From NCBI GenBank assembly GCA_003313425.1, contig NHZP01000008.1, forward strand, positions 1,364,001 through 1,428,000: a DNA stretch of 64,000 bases, in the 5' to 3' direction. The translations under genes were made by a program, and so were the position numbers. Source of the DNA: Pseudopyrenochaeta lycopersici (taxonomy: Eukaryota; Ascomycota; Dothideomycetes; Pleosporales; Pseudopyrenochaetaceae). Of the stretch, positions 48,289 to 59,573 are shown piece after piece (the first letter of the stretch is position 1; each line of letters starts with the position of its first letter). Below the pieces are notes generated by a model. It was not told where the DNA came from, ran no database searches, and was given only the letters and a program-made list of their open reading frames with translations.

Positions 48289-48801
48289 TCATCTTGTCTT
48301 CACATGCAACCTCTCACTTCCCAAAAGTGTCTGCCGCTCAATCCACCACCCCACCCACAGAACCATCAACAACACTGGAAATCCATACAACTGTGGCCTT
48401 CCATTGCCAAACTGCGGATCCATCCAGCCGGCCCCCGGGTACAAAATGCCTGTTAGACTCGAAACGTACATTATAGTTTGAAGAAGCAGCACCCAGTTCA
48501 GATGCGTGATTTGCCGTTCCGCAGACGTCATAGAGGGGAGGATGAAGTAGAGGACGTAGAATGTTGTGAGGCCGGTGAAGAGACCCATTGTCATGGTCTG
48601 GCCATTGTGGTACCGTGCATGTGGGGGCCAGTTTGGATTGAAGATGTGTGTTTCGCTATGGTGGATGGCGGCGTTAGTGAGGTAGGAGAAATAGGGTTTA
48701 GGGATTGGGCGGACAGACTTCCAGTCAGCGATGTAAGGGCCAATCATTGTTATCAGATTGACGAGCGCAATGAGGGACTTGCCCAAGGTGAAGGTTGGCA
48801 T
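48289..48801 (-). CDS. Conserved-type four-helix membrane protein, unknown function
   Basis: Single exon, 170 a​a. Four hydrophobic segments are visible: SLIALVNLITMIGPYIADW, MGLFTGLTTFYVLYFILP, WVLLLQTIMYVSSLTGILY and YGFPVLLMVLWVGWWIE. Between the first two lies a striking loop, HIFNPNWPPHARYHNGQTM, with clustered Trp, Pro and His that looks like a conserved active or metal-binding site. This layout recalls an uncharacterised fungal membrane family (DUF6640-type, named from memory only). The gene is convergent with the F-box gene. Confidence 0.78.
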   Translation of the reverse strand: MPTFTLGKSLIALVNLITMIGPYIADWKSVRPIPKPYFSYLTNAAIHHSETHIFNPNWPPHARYHNGQTMTMGLFTGLTTFYVLYFILPSMTSAERQITHLNWVLLLQTIMYVSSLTGILYPGAGWMDPQFGNGRPQLYGFPVLLMVLWVGWWIERQTLLGSERLHVKTR

Positions 48802-49624
48802 GTTTGACGAATTTTGGTCTCAGTCCTGTTCGGGTTGCGGCGGAATGCCCAGAAAAATGCACGGGAGGGAAGGTGTGCAAAACTGGATGTCACAAAGTTC
48901 GTGAATTGACCATGTATTAGTGCAATATTAGAGCTGAGCAATGACGTATGACACGATAATGTGAGGGGTTGCACAACTTGTCTGCATCTGCTGTCTTCGG
49001 TGTTCTTGACCAGCAAGAGCATGCTGGAAATCTTGAAGATCAAACCAATCATTCTGCACAAAGTTCGTGCAGGAAGCGCTCGGCCCACAATTTAAGCTTT
49101 CAGAACATTCGCTTCACGAGAATGACCATGTGTTTGAAAGCATTTCCCAATGGATAAGCGTCTTCGGGTCCCTCTACAATTGACCGTAATCCTTCTCGTG
49201 CAGGTATATGAGTGTAATTGTGAGCAACAGGACGCACAACGAGAAAAGTGCTCCGCTATGACTTGGATCCGCATGATACAAGCGCAAGAAGAGCGATGAT
49301 AGTGACAAACGTTTAAAATGACGAGACCTCCTCACGTGCTTGGATTGGTAGCTTAGTTAAGTGGCTAGAGCGTGTCCAAGAGAAGTACTAAGAACATCGT
49401 ATCCCCAGGATCATGCTCTGTCGAGCCAGGAAAACAAAAATTTCGTTGATGAGGCTGCTCAGAATGCATGAGAAAAAAAAAAGTACGGCAGGTGCAAGGA
49501 AATTTTTCAATGGAACTAATATGCGACATTTTATTTTGAGAATAGACTTTTTTGGCAAGGTTGCCTTCTATAGGGTATCAAATCGAGAAAAGCGGTAAAT
49601 ATAGTAGTCGGGATGAGACATGTT
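48802..49624. other. Intergenic region
   Basis: 823 bp. A tRNA-like A-box stretch occurs near 49347-49370 (TAGCTTAGTTAAGTGGCTAGAGC) but no anticodon stem or B-box follows. No ORF is credible. Confidence 0.45.
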
Positions 49625-50750
49625 TTATGCAGTGGCCTGAATAGGGACCTCCTTCGAGGATTGCTCTTCTACGCCTTGAGCAGCGGCATCAATCTTGTTC
49701 TGCGCGAGGCGCTTCACGATTGTTAGAGAAGCTTAAAGAAGAACAAATGGTGGTTACTTACTAATAAATTTCTCAGTAGCACCGCGATTGTGACCTTGCC
49801 AATCGCCGGTACGTATATCGAAGCCTTCTCTTTGACCTCAGGCGTAAAGTTTCTTTCACTCGAGAAGTTGATGCATACAGCGCCGTCTCTCATCTTCTCT
49901 AGCGGGACTTTGTACTTGTCGCCAGGCACGCCGCTAATGACTACGTCGCTGATTGGGAGACAGTCTTCAAGGGTCCAGCCAGGCTTCTCAGCGACTTCGT
50001 GTCTCTTCTTCCTCAGGCCGACGCCTCTTGTGAACTCTTGTACATCGCTAATATCCACACTGTAGACATGGGCGCCATCATTTGCGAGTAATGCTGCCAA
50101 TGGTCTCCCAACGACCTCACTTCTGTTGATAACCGTGATTGTGCGCCCATGCAGCCTATTCCCATACGGTAGGATCGTGTTGTAAATCCTCAGATACTCG
50201 AGGATCTTGATAACAGCCAACGGGGTGCATGGCAGGATGCTCTTCTTTGTGTTCGCTGGGTCGAGGAAGCGGATGTTCTGATACATGTTGAAGATGTAGC
50301 GATGAGAGAGACCTTCTACATCTTTGTCAATCGAGACGATCTGCTGCAGGTATTGATCTTGTCGGTTGCCGAAGATGGGGTAGTAGACAATGATGCCGTC
50401 GACGGACGCATCGTTATTCGCGTCAATGAGGGCGTCTTCGAGTTGTTCACGGTCGACTTCGCGGAGGTCGAAAGCAAAACCACTGCATTTTGGTCAGCCC
50501 TCATGGCCTCGAAAAAATCCAGCACAAGTTGAGTCGGGATGGATTGAATGAACGAACATGCTCACTTTTCAACGCAAGTCTTGCCTGTCCATTCCGCATA
50601 CACCCTAGCAGCCGGGTCTGCGCTCGACAAGAAGCCAACGAGTAGTGGTTTGCGATCAATCGTCTTCAAGCCCGTGCGAATTTCTTCAAGGAGACTTTTC
50701 GCGATGTTGTTCGCCAGGATGACTTTGCAGTTGGGTTTCTCCTCGGCCAT
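49625..50750 (-). CDS. MTD1: NAD-dependent methylenetetrahydrofolate dehydrogenase (Mtd1 type)
   Basis: Three exons, 50566-50750, 49762-50482 and 49625-49711, 330 aa, close to yeast Mtd1 (320 aa). The N-terminal catalytic domain has KPLLVGFLSSADPAARVYAEWT and, after the first intron, DGIIVYYPIFGNRQDQYLQQ. The NAD-binding domain carries the family loop PCTPLAVIKILEYL and NRSEVVGRPLAALLANDGAHVYSVD. ISDVVISGVPGDKYKV precedes the C-terminal helix. The enzyme oxidises 5,10-methylene-THF in the cytosol with NAD, supplying one-carbon units for purines. The last intron has an AAG acceptor and a short terminal exon. It is divergent from MMS19, 319 bp apart. Confidence 0.93.
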
Positions 50751-51069
50751 GGCGGGGTAGTTTGGCGATTGCTTCGAGCCGGAGAAGCAATGTGAGGTGC
50801 AGGACTGGTGAAAAAGGAATAGTTAGTAACTCGAGACTCCAACTCGGTTTTTAACAAATATTGTGAGCTCGTTTTCGATTAATTGACTCTGTTTATGCTC
50901 CCGCTGCATCTGCCTTAACTTTTTTCCGCATCTGCCCCACCATCCCGACTTCGGCCAATCAGCAGCAGCGGGACTCCCTCACGTCATCGTGGGCAATCTG
51001 CAACTTTCCGCATCGCGTGCACCCAAATCTTCTACAACACATCTCTACCCTCCGGAACGCGCCGTGAGA
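50751..51069. promoter_or_regulatory. Bidirectional intergenic region, MTD1 / MMS19
   Basis: 319 bp between divergent start codons, with both promoters. Pyrimidine-rich leader near 50895-50945. No element assigned. Confidence 0.5.
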
Positions 51070-54000
51070 ATGTCAGACATCCAGCAGTATTTGTTGGACT
51101 ATGACAAGAATAAGAAGGAGGCTACGGCTACGGCTCAGCGGAGCGCGACGCGTGAGTGGGAGGCTTTGGCGGCTTGTGGTGGGGATGAGTGCTGATAGGG
51201 AACAGGGTTAAAGGATGGTGAATTGAAGCTTATTACTTTAATTACTGACCTGGGAGAGTATCTGAATAACGAAGATGGAGCCATACGGTCGAAAAGTGAG
51301 TATTGTCTCGGGATTTGAGGGATTATTGCTGACCATGGTTCCAGCCATGTCGTATCTCGCTGAGGTACTGGCATTGACCTCGCAGAAAGTGCTATCCCTC
51401 CAACAACGTACGTTGAGCCTTTTCGACATTATTTAGGCTCTTTTCGCGACCCTTCTGCCCACTATCAAGTGCAAGACTCCTAGGACAGCGCCAAATAGAA
51501 TCCAGAAGATATTATACATGTAGAGGCGCCTGCCACTGGGTTGAGCATATTACAGGCCTTGCAATATATGCTTCTATTTGAAGAAATAGAGAGCTAACTG
51601 AAGTATAGGGAATCTCCTCTGTGACTTTACCCTCTCTAGGACTGAAGATAGCGAAGGCCTAGGATCCTGCGCAAAGGCACTGCTGGCTTTGGAAGAGCTT
51701 GGAAAATGGGACGATCAGCGAGTTGTCGACATCGTAGAGGCGCTGTTGACAAATACCCATCCGCTGCGCCAGTTCAAGCAGCAGAGTGAACGATACCCGG
51801 TTCTGCAACTGATCGATAAGTTAATGGCAAAATATCGAAATGTTCTGCGAGCCCACCATGAATCGACCCACGACTTTATGGCACGCTTCATATCATACTT
51901 CGATGGCGAGAAGGATCCCCGAAACTTGATGCTTGTATTTTCAATCTTGCGAGTACCCATGACGGAATGGGAAATTGGCGCAGACGCACAGGACCTCTTC
52001 GACGCTGTCTTCAACTACTTTCCAATCACCTTTCGCCCGCCTCCTGACGACCCATATGGAATCACTGCGCAAGATTTAAAAGACCGTTTAAGAGACTGCA
52101 TATCTTCTACTGCTGACTTTGCGCCATATGCTTTTCCGGCACTCTTGGATAAGCTGGACTCGACCTCTATGAATACGAAGCGAGATGTACTTTCAACTAT
52201 TACCGCCTCAGTCACCGAATATGGGCATCGAACGGTATCGCTATACTCGATAACGCTATGGGATGCTCTAAAATTTGAGATTCTCAACGTGCAAGAAGAG
52301 GACCTTGCTCAAGAAGCGCTGGCAGGCTTAGCTGCAATCGCCAGGACGCTCTCCCAGGGCACTCCAGGGCCGCTCAACGCATACCTGAGGCCTATCATCA
52401 AAGAATGCAATGAGCATCTTGAGGATGCGCCAACGAAGCAATCGCAAGCATCAGCGAGAATATTGCACAAGATAGCGGATGTCTCGGCTGAGGTTACCAA
52501 CATCATCTTGGCTGGTGTCTTACCGAACCTCTTCTTATTGTTCCAAAGCGCAGATACCATGGCTAAGCGACGAGGTTTACTCGAGGTTCTGGTCCAGCTC
52601 CTCCGAGCTAACATTGACGTCTACGGTGATTGGCGAACGATGGGTCCTGGTGGAGAGCAAGTGGGCAAGAATGCACTAGCTCAAGTCCACAATCAAGCAC
52701 TAGAGATCATGCTAAGTGGATTGGAGACTGCTCCCAGCAAAGAAGTATCATTCCGCTTAGTATGCCTCGACGGGTTGATCCAGCTATGCAAGATACGTCA
52801 GCTACTGAGCGACGAGGATGTTGGAAGGGTCATTCAGTTATTCCACGCTGTTGTCGTTCATGAGGACTCTTATGGAAAGGACCAAGTCAAGGAAGCAGCG
52901 ATGAACGGCATTGTCGAAATCGCCCACCAGAAGCCGCAAGTTGTGGTTGAAAAGGCCTTTCCAGCGTTTCTCGCCCAGCTCCCGGACACCGATACTGAAG
53001 GATCAGCTAGTTACGCAACTGTCCTGGAAGCTTTTGCCAAGCTGGCAAGCGAAGAACAAGTCTTCGATACCGTCATACTGCGATTGAAGAACAAGTTCAG
53101 CGCAGCTGTGAAACAAGGTGCATCATCCGCGTACATTGTTGCGTTGCTCTCAGCTATATTGTACGCACTTCAGAAGGGAGAAAAGAAGCTATCGCAAAGT
53201 CAAGAAACCTCGTCGTATTATCAAGATATCGCACTACCGCTCTTGCAGCGGGCAGCCAGTTCTGATGCCTCTCACCCGACGGCTTTCAACGATGAGACCA
53301 CGCTGGATCTCGTAGGACGCATATGTAATCTGATCATTCGATCACAGCCTGCTGAGCAACAACATGCCGTGTCCACAGAACTGTACACACTCTTCCGCGG
53401 AACCCCCCAAACAGAGCTGCCACCCTTTAACATCACCGCGGCAGTGGAATCGCAAAAGACCATGATAGTTTCCACTCACCTCCTCGCCTCGTTTCGAAAA
53501 GAGACCGCTCTTCCGTGCGAGCTTCAGCTTCTCATCTCATCCCTCGCAAACTACGCCCAACAACCCTCTCTTCCCCTACCTATTCGCTCAGCCTCCCTTC
53601 GGCAGATGTCCCTTGTCATCAACAAGTACTATACGACGTCAGCACTTAAAACCTGCATGGACCCTCTCATTGCTGAGTATGATATTCTCAACCCTGAGAA
53701 ACTCGATCCACTGCGGATACGGATTATCTTCGCGTGTCTCAAAGGTATCGTACTGAGAAGCAGTCCGGTACTCAACACTCTCTATCCGACGCTGCTATCA
53801 TTACTGTCACACCCCAAGTACGGCAGCATCGTTGCACAAGGCTTCACCACGCTCCTTCAACCGGATGACCTATTAACGAAGCCAAATCATTGTCAAATCT
53901 TGGGACTGCATAAGCACAAGAGCTTTGCGCTGCTGGTCCCGAACATCACCAAGGCGTTCCGAGAGGCGAGTGCAGAGACAAAGCCAAATTACTTGATAGC

Positions 54001-54445
54001 GCTTAGTGGGGTGCTGAAATGGATGCCATTTGACATTGTTGTTGAGGAAGTGGACCAGCTCATTACTTTACTACTCCAATCCCTCGATCTGAAGGGCGCT
54101 GATATTGTCAAGGAGGCTGCTATTGGCACACTGAGTTCGACGCTACAAGAGAAGCCACAGGTCCTCGAGGAACACATTGGAGCCCTTATCTCCCGACTCC
54201 TTAAGAACGCAATGGTTAGTAAAGACAAAGACGTACTATCGCCTCCACCGGCTGTTCGCATCGCGGCGCTGAAATGCCTGCACGTCGTCGCCGGAAAATT
54301 TAAAGAGGACCAGATATTGCGCTACAGGAGGCAGGTTGTCAAGCAACTTATTGCTGCCCTGGACGATCGTAAAAGGGAAGTGCGTAGCGCAGCGGTCAAG
54401 TGCAGAGCTAAGTGGCTGGAGGCCGATGAGCCGGATGATGACTAG
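51070..54445 (+). CDS. MMS19: MMS19 (cytosolic Fe-S cluster targeting factor, HEAT-repeat protein)
   Basis: Four exons: 51070-51151, 51206-51295, 51345-51407 and 51609-54445, 1023 aa. Three short 5' exons (MSDIQQYLLDYDKNK; RLKDGELKLITLITDLGEYL; MSYLAEVLALTSQKV) lead into the big one; the third intron is 201 bp. The conserved N-terminal block reads GEKDPRNLMLVFSILR and FDAVFNYFPITFRPPPDDPYGIT, then FPALLDKLDST. HEAT-type helical pairs fill the rest, and the C-terminal part ends in typical repeats (VRIAALKCLHVVAGKF ... DRKREVRSAAVKCRAKW). MMS19 (yeast Met18) works in the CIA complex, delivering Fe-S clusters to DNA repair and replication enzymes and TFIIH. Confidence 0.94.
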
Positions 54446-54655
54446 ATGGGTTAGAATTAGATGGTTTCGAAGCCGACGTGTCTGTATATTAGCAGATACA
54501 ATCCTTCTGTGAAGACGTTCAGGCACATGTATGCAGATGGACAGCCAATGCGTGGTAGTGGGAACTTTTTGTGACGCCATTGCCTGCTATCGCAGGTGGT
54601 ATATAACCCTAACACCAAGCTCAATGCCTAAACGCCACCCATGCATATCTTCTTG

Positions 54656-54673
54656 TCTCTCTCTCTCTCTCTC
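54656..54673. repeat. (TC)n microsatellite
   Basis: Nine TC dinucleotides in a row lie in the 245-bp gap between the convergent MMS19 and RPF2 genes, just past the RPF2 stop codon in its 3' flank. Confidence 0.8.
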
Positions 54674-54690
54674 CATGATTACATACAAGA

Positions 54691-55720
54691 CTAGACCCTC
54701 AGCTTCTTGGGTGTGGTAGCTTCGTCTTCGCTCTCAGCATCCTCGACACCAACCTCCTCATCGTCACTATCGTTCCTTGAGCGCTTGAGACCCTTCATCT
54801 TCCTCGTCTGCAGGTTGCCAAAGTCTTGCTTGCCCATGTGGATCTTGCCCGTCTTGTCACCCATGATGTCGGTGTCGATATTCTTCTTCGTCCTCGGCTC
54901 GGCACCCTTTGGCTTCTTCAGTGCAGCCTTCAGCATGTCTGGATCAGGGAACTGCTCGCGACCGAGGGTCAAATCGAGACGGGGACCCATCTCTTCGACT
55001 TCAATGCGGGGCAGTTTCTGGCCTGAGCGCTTTGTGCGGAGGAGGTAGAACCTCAGCTTCACTTCTGGGTTGGGTTTGCTGTCCGTGGGCTCTTCGGCGC
55101 TGATGCTGATGAGGTACTGCAGGCCCTCGACGTCGACTTCAGTCGCATCCTGGCCTTTGAACAGGTCGATGAACAGGCTCTTGGCGAGCGTGTACTTTGT
55201 CTGATTCGGATCTTCGAAGACGGTGCCGTGGAAGGCAATCAGCGGTTTGAGGCCAATGGACGGCTTCTTGTTCTTGAATTGCTGCAGCGTGCGGAATGTC
55301 TCAGGGTTGATGTAGACTTCTAACATGTCCAGGAGCTTGTGCGAGAACATTCGCGCGAGGGTCAGGCAGTGTGGGCGCTTCTTTGAGTGCAGAGAGAGCA
55401 CGATGAGGGAGGTGTCGTTCTTGAGGGAGAAGAATTCAAGCGAGGAGGCATCATCGAAGGGGTGGATGTCGTTCTTCTTGCTGAAGCGCTCGATGAATGG
55501 CCGCTTGATTGTGCACAAGTCGGCGACGGCGAGCTTAAGGATTTGGGAAGTCTTTTGGCCAGTGACGAAGAGCGTGGTCTTTGGGTTCTCATTTTGCTGC
55601 GGCTCGCGCTTGGCCAATGCGCGCTTTGCGCGTGCATTTTTGGGTTTCCTGAGCTCCTTGTTAGTACTGAATTTCTAATTTTGCTCTCAGGCACTGCTGC
55701 GCGTACACTGTCTTCAACAT
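54691..55720 (-). CDS. RPF2: Ribosome biogenesis protein Rpf2 (Brix domain)
   Basis: Two exons: a 14-bp first exon (55707-55720, MLKTV) and 54691-55648, 323 aa. The splice makes MLKTVKPKNARAKRALAKRE, matching the basic Rpf2 N-terminus. The Brix domain (about 30-235) includes NPKTTLFVTGQKTSQILK, ADLCTIKRPFIERFSKKNDIHPF, SLIVLSLHSKKRPHCLTLARMF and PLIAFHGTVFED. The C-terminal tail is basic then acidic (KRSRNDSDDEEVGVEDAESED), as in other nucleolar factors. Rpf2 with Rrs1 recruits 5S RNP to pre-60S particles. The divergent gene starts 331 bp away. Confidence 0.95.
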
Positions 55721-56051
55721 GGCGTCGTTGGTTTGCGGTGATTTGGGGAGGTGCAACTCTTGGCGCAACTTTTTTTCGAAGCTTCGATATCGATAGCGAG
55801 CGTAGTTAGGTAAGCAGCGCCGCTGGGTGGCGCGGGGTCGATGGAAGGCTGTTGGTCCCGCGATTTCGGAGAAGCACGTCACTAATCATTTTTATGATCT
55901 GATAAATTCCGCCCCAAGAGCTTTGCTTTTGACGCCCATTCCGCTGACCTTATCGAGCTTTGCCGTCCACAACCGAGTTCGCTGGCTTGCTCTCACTGTC
56001 CAGGTCGCCAACGCTCACCAACTTCGGCTTGAAAACACAGCAAGCACCATA
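55721..56051. promoter_or_regulatory. Bidirectional intergenic region, RPF2 / glutaredoxin
   Basis: 331 bp between divergent start codons. An in-frame extension upstream of ATG 56052 exists but is not needed. Confidence 0.5.
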
Positions 56052-56960
56052 ATGGCGAGCGTACGAGAGATTCCCGATGAGTCTGCGTTCCGCTCGACCA
56101 TTGCCGCGCTCTCACCGTCGACGCTCGCCGTCATCTACTTCCACGCACCATGGGCAAAGCCTTGCGAGCAGATGTCCATCATCCTGTCCACGCTCGCTAG
56201 CACGTACCCCGCCAGCGCGCCCATCTCCTTCCTCGCCCTGAATGCCGAAGAGCTTCCCGAAGTGTCGGAACAGTACGATGTCACGGCAGTGCCTTTCATC
56301 GTTCTGCAGAAGAATGGCAGCACCCTAGAAACAGTCTCAGGCTCAGACGCGGCAAGAGTGCGGGCGGCAGTGGAGAAGTACGCAGGTGCAGGGTCTGGCG
56401 AGGCAAGAGGAAGTCTACCACCTGCCCAGACCGTCACACGGCCCCCAGTGCAGAACGGCGCATCGACAGAAGGCACCAAGAACCTCGCCGGCTACGCGCC
56501 CAGCGCACAAGACCCCAAGACCGCGCCCGAATACAGCTCAGGCGAGCACAGAGAAGGCGAGCAGCAGACAAACAAGGAAGAGCTCTTCACACGACTCGGC
56601 GAGCTGGTCAAAGCCGCGCCCGTTATGCTGTTCATGAAGGGCACTCCGAGCGCGCCACAGTGTGGGTTCAGCAGACAGACTGTCAGCGTACTGCGCGAGA
56701 AGGGCATCCGGTATGGCTTCTTCAATATCCTGGCCGACGATGAGGTCAGGCAGGGTCTCAAGGAGTATGCGGATTGGCCAACCTTCCCACAGTTGTGGGT
56801 TGATGGAGAGTTGGTTGGTGGGCTTGACATCGTAAGTACTCACCAATACCTGCCAATATTCTTCGGAACCGCTAATATCACATAGGTAAAAGAAGAGTTC
56901 GAAAACGACCCCGAGTTCCTCACGCAGTACTCCGTCAATGCCCCAAAGGTGGCAGCCTAG
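56052..56960 (+). CDS. Monothiol glutaredoxin, Grx3/Grx4 type (Trx-Grx fusion)
   Basis: Two exons, 56052-56831 and 56886-56960, 284 aa. The N-terminal thioredoxin-like domain (1-110) has the degenerate active site WAKPCEQM (single Cys, ~38). An Ala/Pro/Gly/Glu-rich linker follows. The glutaredoxin domain (~172-284) has VMLFMKGTPSAPQCGFS with monothiol CGFS at 204-207, then WPTFPQLWVDGELVGGLDI spanning to the intron. The terminal exon (VKEEFENDPEF ... APKVAA) completes the fold. This class binds [2Fe-2S] clusters with glutathione and controls iron-responsive regulators in the cytosol and nucleus. ATG 56052 gives MASVREIPDE, the expected N-terminus. Confidence 0.93.
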
Positions 56961-58189
56961 GAGGCTGACCGCTCTGCTGCGGAAGAGAGATTTGATTCTT
57001 CGCCAGAAGTTGCCGCCGTCCTAGCTGCTGCCCGTGGCACAATGCCGGGGCCTGGCTACTAGTGCGCTTGTCTGGGCATGGAGAAGGCTCGGACAGAGAT
57101 GTAGATACTTCAACGTCCAAGTATGATTATGAAGGTTTTTAGTGCATTATGTCTTTCGGAAAAAAGGGCTACACCAGGTTTACCGACTTCTTTAATACCA
57201 ATCGACAGTGGATACGTTTTACCCTCTTTTTCTTTCACTCTGCATGTGACGTACTCCTTTATCCGCTTGTATATGCCCCCCCCTGCCCTCGACATCCTCT
57301 TCATATCCTCAAACCCCACTTCGCTCTTCAAACATGTTGCCCCTGAATCATTATCATCGGATGTCGTTCTAGAAATGTATTACGCAACTATTGCGGGACT
57401 CGATGCTGTTGCGTTCCCAACATAAATGGCCGCGTCACAACGGATGTTTTATCTTGGTACCCGAGAACGGCTCAAATCCCCGCCATGGATATCCTGGACA
57501 TGTCAAATCATATTTACATCCTTACTATTCGCTTGTTTGAATCGCAATCGTTGGGCATCAGAACGGTGGTATCTTTGAGGAACGTGCTTTCCTTTCCAGT
57601 CGGAAGTTGCCTTTCTCTTTTTCTTTTTAACAGAAAGTGCAAACCACTCAACTGGGAAGTAGCGTTATGCTTATACATCTGCGTTCTTATCAACGGTGAT
57701 TACACATACCAAAACTGACGGTTTCGCCTATAATAAAGTTTTCATATACATAATCCCCTGTGTGAGCTTCTGAAACCCAATCCACGCTGAAAATTCCGAC
57801 AACCAGGCTTCCATTTTCCCAAAAGTCGCATGGATGGACAAGATTGGGTTCTCGTCTTGTTTGGAACATTGGAGGGGGGAAACTTTCTGCCCTTTTGAAG
57901 GTCATATTCCGAGAGAAGCAATTGAATCCCGAAGATAGCTGTGCTGTCCTGACATTCAGGTGATTCAGCAGCACCGGCGATTTAAATGTACTTGTGATTT
58001 CAATTGAGAGTGACTCGAGGACATCTGAAAGCCAGCGGTATCAACATCTGGCAACTGTCCTTCCGTTTGCTAAGTGCTTCAACAAGTGTTCAGCATGTCC
58101 GAGCCTGGAAGTATGAGCCTCCGAATATAGATATGCTACCTGTACACCTCCTTTTCTTCGGATCATTTGTCAGAATAAATAGCCTCACT
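56961..58189. other. Intergenic region, 1.2 kb
   Basis: 3' flank of the glutaredoxin and upstream region of a tentative membrane gene. Short ORFs only, none with a domain. Confidence 0.45.
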
Positions 58190-59216
58190 ATGGCTTTGCA
58201 TGAGACTCTGTCAGCAACATCTCTCGCATCAATATCGTCAACTCCACAGGTGCGGAGGTCTGTAACATCAACATCCGCAAGAACCAACCTGGCTGACTTC
58301 GTCGTAGGCGAGTGCAGGCACTTCAACGACGCCAATTCCATCAATCATTGCAGACTGGCACGACGTGTGTGTAACATGCTACACTGATCTACATGCTCAG
58401 TTCACTGTCCTGTTGCAATGCAGATCTCTCACCGTCCCCACTAGGGTGTTCAATTTCTACTCCTGGATTCTCACTCTCGCCATACTCTCCTGCTCCTTTC
58501 TCTCCAATGCCGATAGCTCCCGAAGCAATTGCCGCAACGCAGTGAGCCATATTCTCACTTTGACATTCTTTGGCGCCATGCTGACACTGCATATTGCCGG
58601 TGCAGTCGTATGCACGAAGCAAATTCCGGAAAGCCGCAACCGCCCAAATTGCTGGAACCGGTGCAAAAATAGATAGGTGAATGACAGAGTCATAAGCGAC
58701 GACTGTAAGGCCGCTTGGTTCGCAATCACAGCATTAATTGCGAGCGCGGACTCTCACGTCATGATCAGCTACGAACATGGGCTAAAACTCTGATATTGGT
58801 GACGTTGGCAGCGATATTTGTTCCGGCCATGTTTCACGACAGCTACGCAGACTTTTTATGTATTGACGGCAGTTTATGGCAACACATCATCACCGTATCG
58901 ATACCGATTGCACTCTTTCTTGGCGTTTTGGTGTGTCTTGCATTCGTCAAAGTGAGGAAGAACGGCAGTGAGTATATCGAGAAACGGAAATGGACCAAGA
59001 CTCGAGTATCTTGAACAATGGTTGGCTGTATTTTTGGGCTTGTATGCTTTTCCATTCCTGGGCGATTGGAATGAGCTCCATCATTCTTGGAAGGGCCATC
59101 AACGACCCATGGGGATAAGGATGGTCTGGAACAATTTTTGCCAGATCATGTTGGCACTCCGCGGGGTTTTGGTGCCGGCAGCTCTGTACAATGCTCTATT
59201 CGAAGGTGGCTCATAG
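58190..59216 (+). CDS. Tentative multi-pass membrane protein, unrecognised
   Basis: Phase-consistent model with exons 58190-58368, 58424-58541, 58606-58676, 58732-58951 and 59007-59216, about 265 aa. Internal introns have plausible signals (GTGAGC...GCTGACACTG...GCAG; GTGAAT...ACAG). The translation shows about four hydrophobic segments: FNFYSWILTLAILSCSFL, TLILVTLAAIFVPAMF, IITVSIPIALFLGVLVCLAFV and WLAVFLGLYAFPFL. The 5' exon and the last splice (acceptor CTCGAG) are weak, and an alternative frame after 59000 also reads like a membrane segment (WLYFWACMLFHSWAIGM). So it may be a real orphan gene with a mis-modelled end, or a decayed copy. It is convergent with the CFEM receptor. Confidence 0.4.
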
Positions 59217-59573
59217 CCAGTCGGTTGGATGATCGATGCAGACAGGGTTCGATCGTGGCGCATGAGTCGTTTTACTCAGGCAGCAAGTGCAAAGTATGCT
59301 TCTGCGAGATGTTTCAGAAGATCAACGTCTTCATCGACACATTCAATACTTGTGTCATCATGGTGTGTTATTCGCTGAGCTCAGCGACGCCGTGAGCTAT
59401 GTAGCCTGCGCCCACGATGCTTGAATAACAGCAGTCCAACCGGTGTCTATACAAGTTTCATCTCGATATGAAGACGCCAACCTGGCATAACTCGATTTAC
59501 AAGCATTACATGCGTTGCTGGAACGCCCATGGCCACGATTTTGAAGGTGAAGAAAAGTCTTAGTATTAAATAA
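59217..59573. other. Intergenic region between convergent genes
   Basis: 357 bp. One plus frame (CRQGSIVAHESFYSG ... MFQKINVFIDTFNTC) reads like protein and could be further exon sequence of the upstream tentative gene. Confidence 0.35.

Noticed and set aside
49347..49440. tRNA-like A-box sequence
   Set aside because: A D-arm-like stretch is present, but no anticodon stem pairs and no B-box (GGTTCRANYCC) follows.
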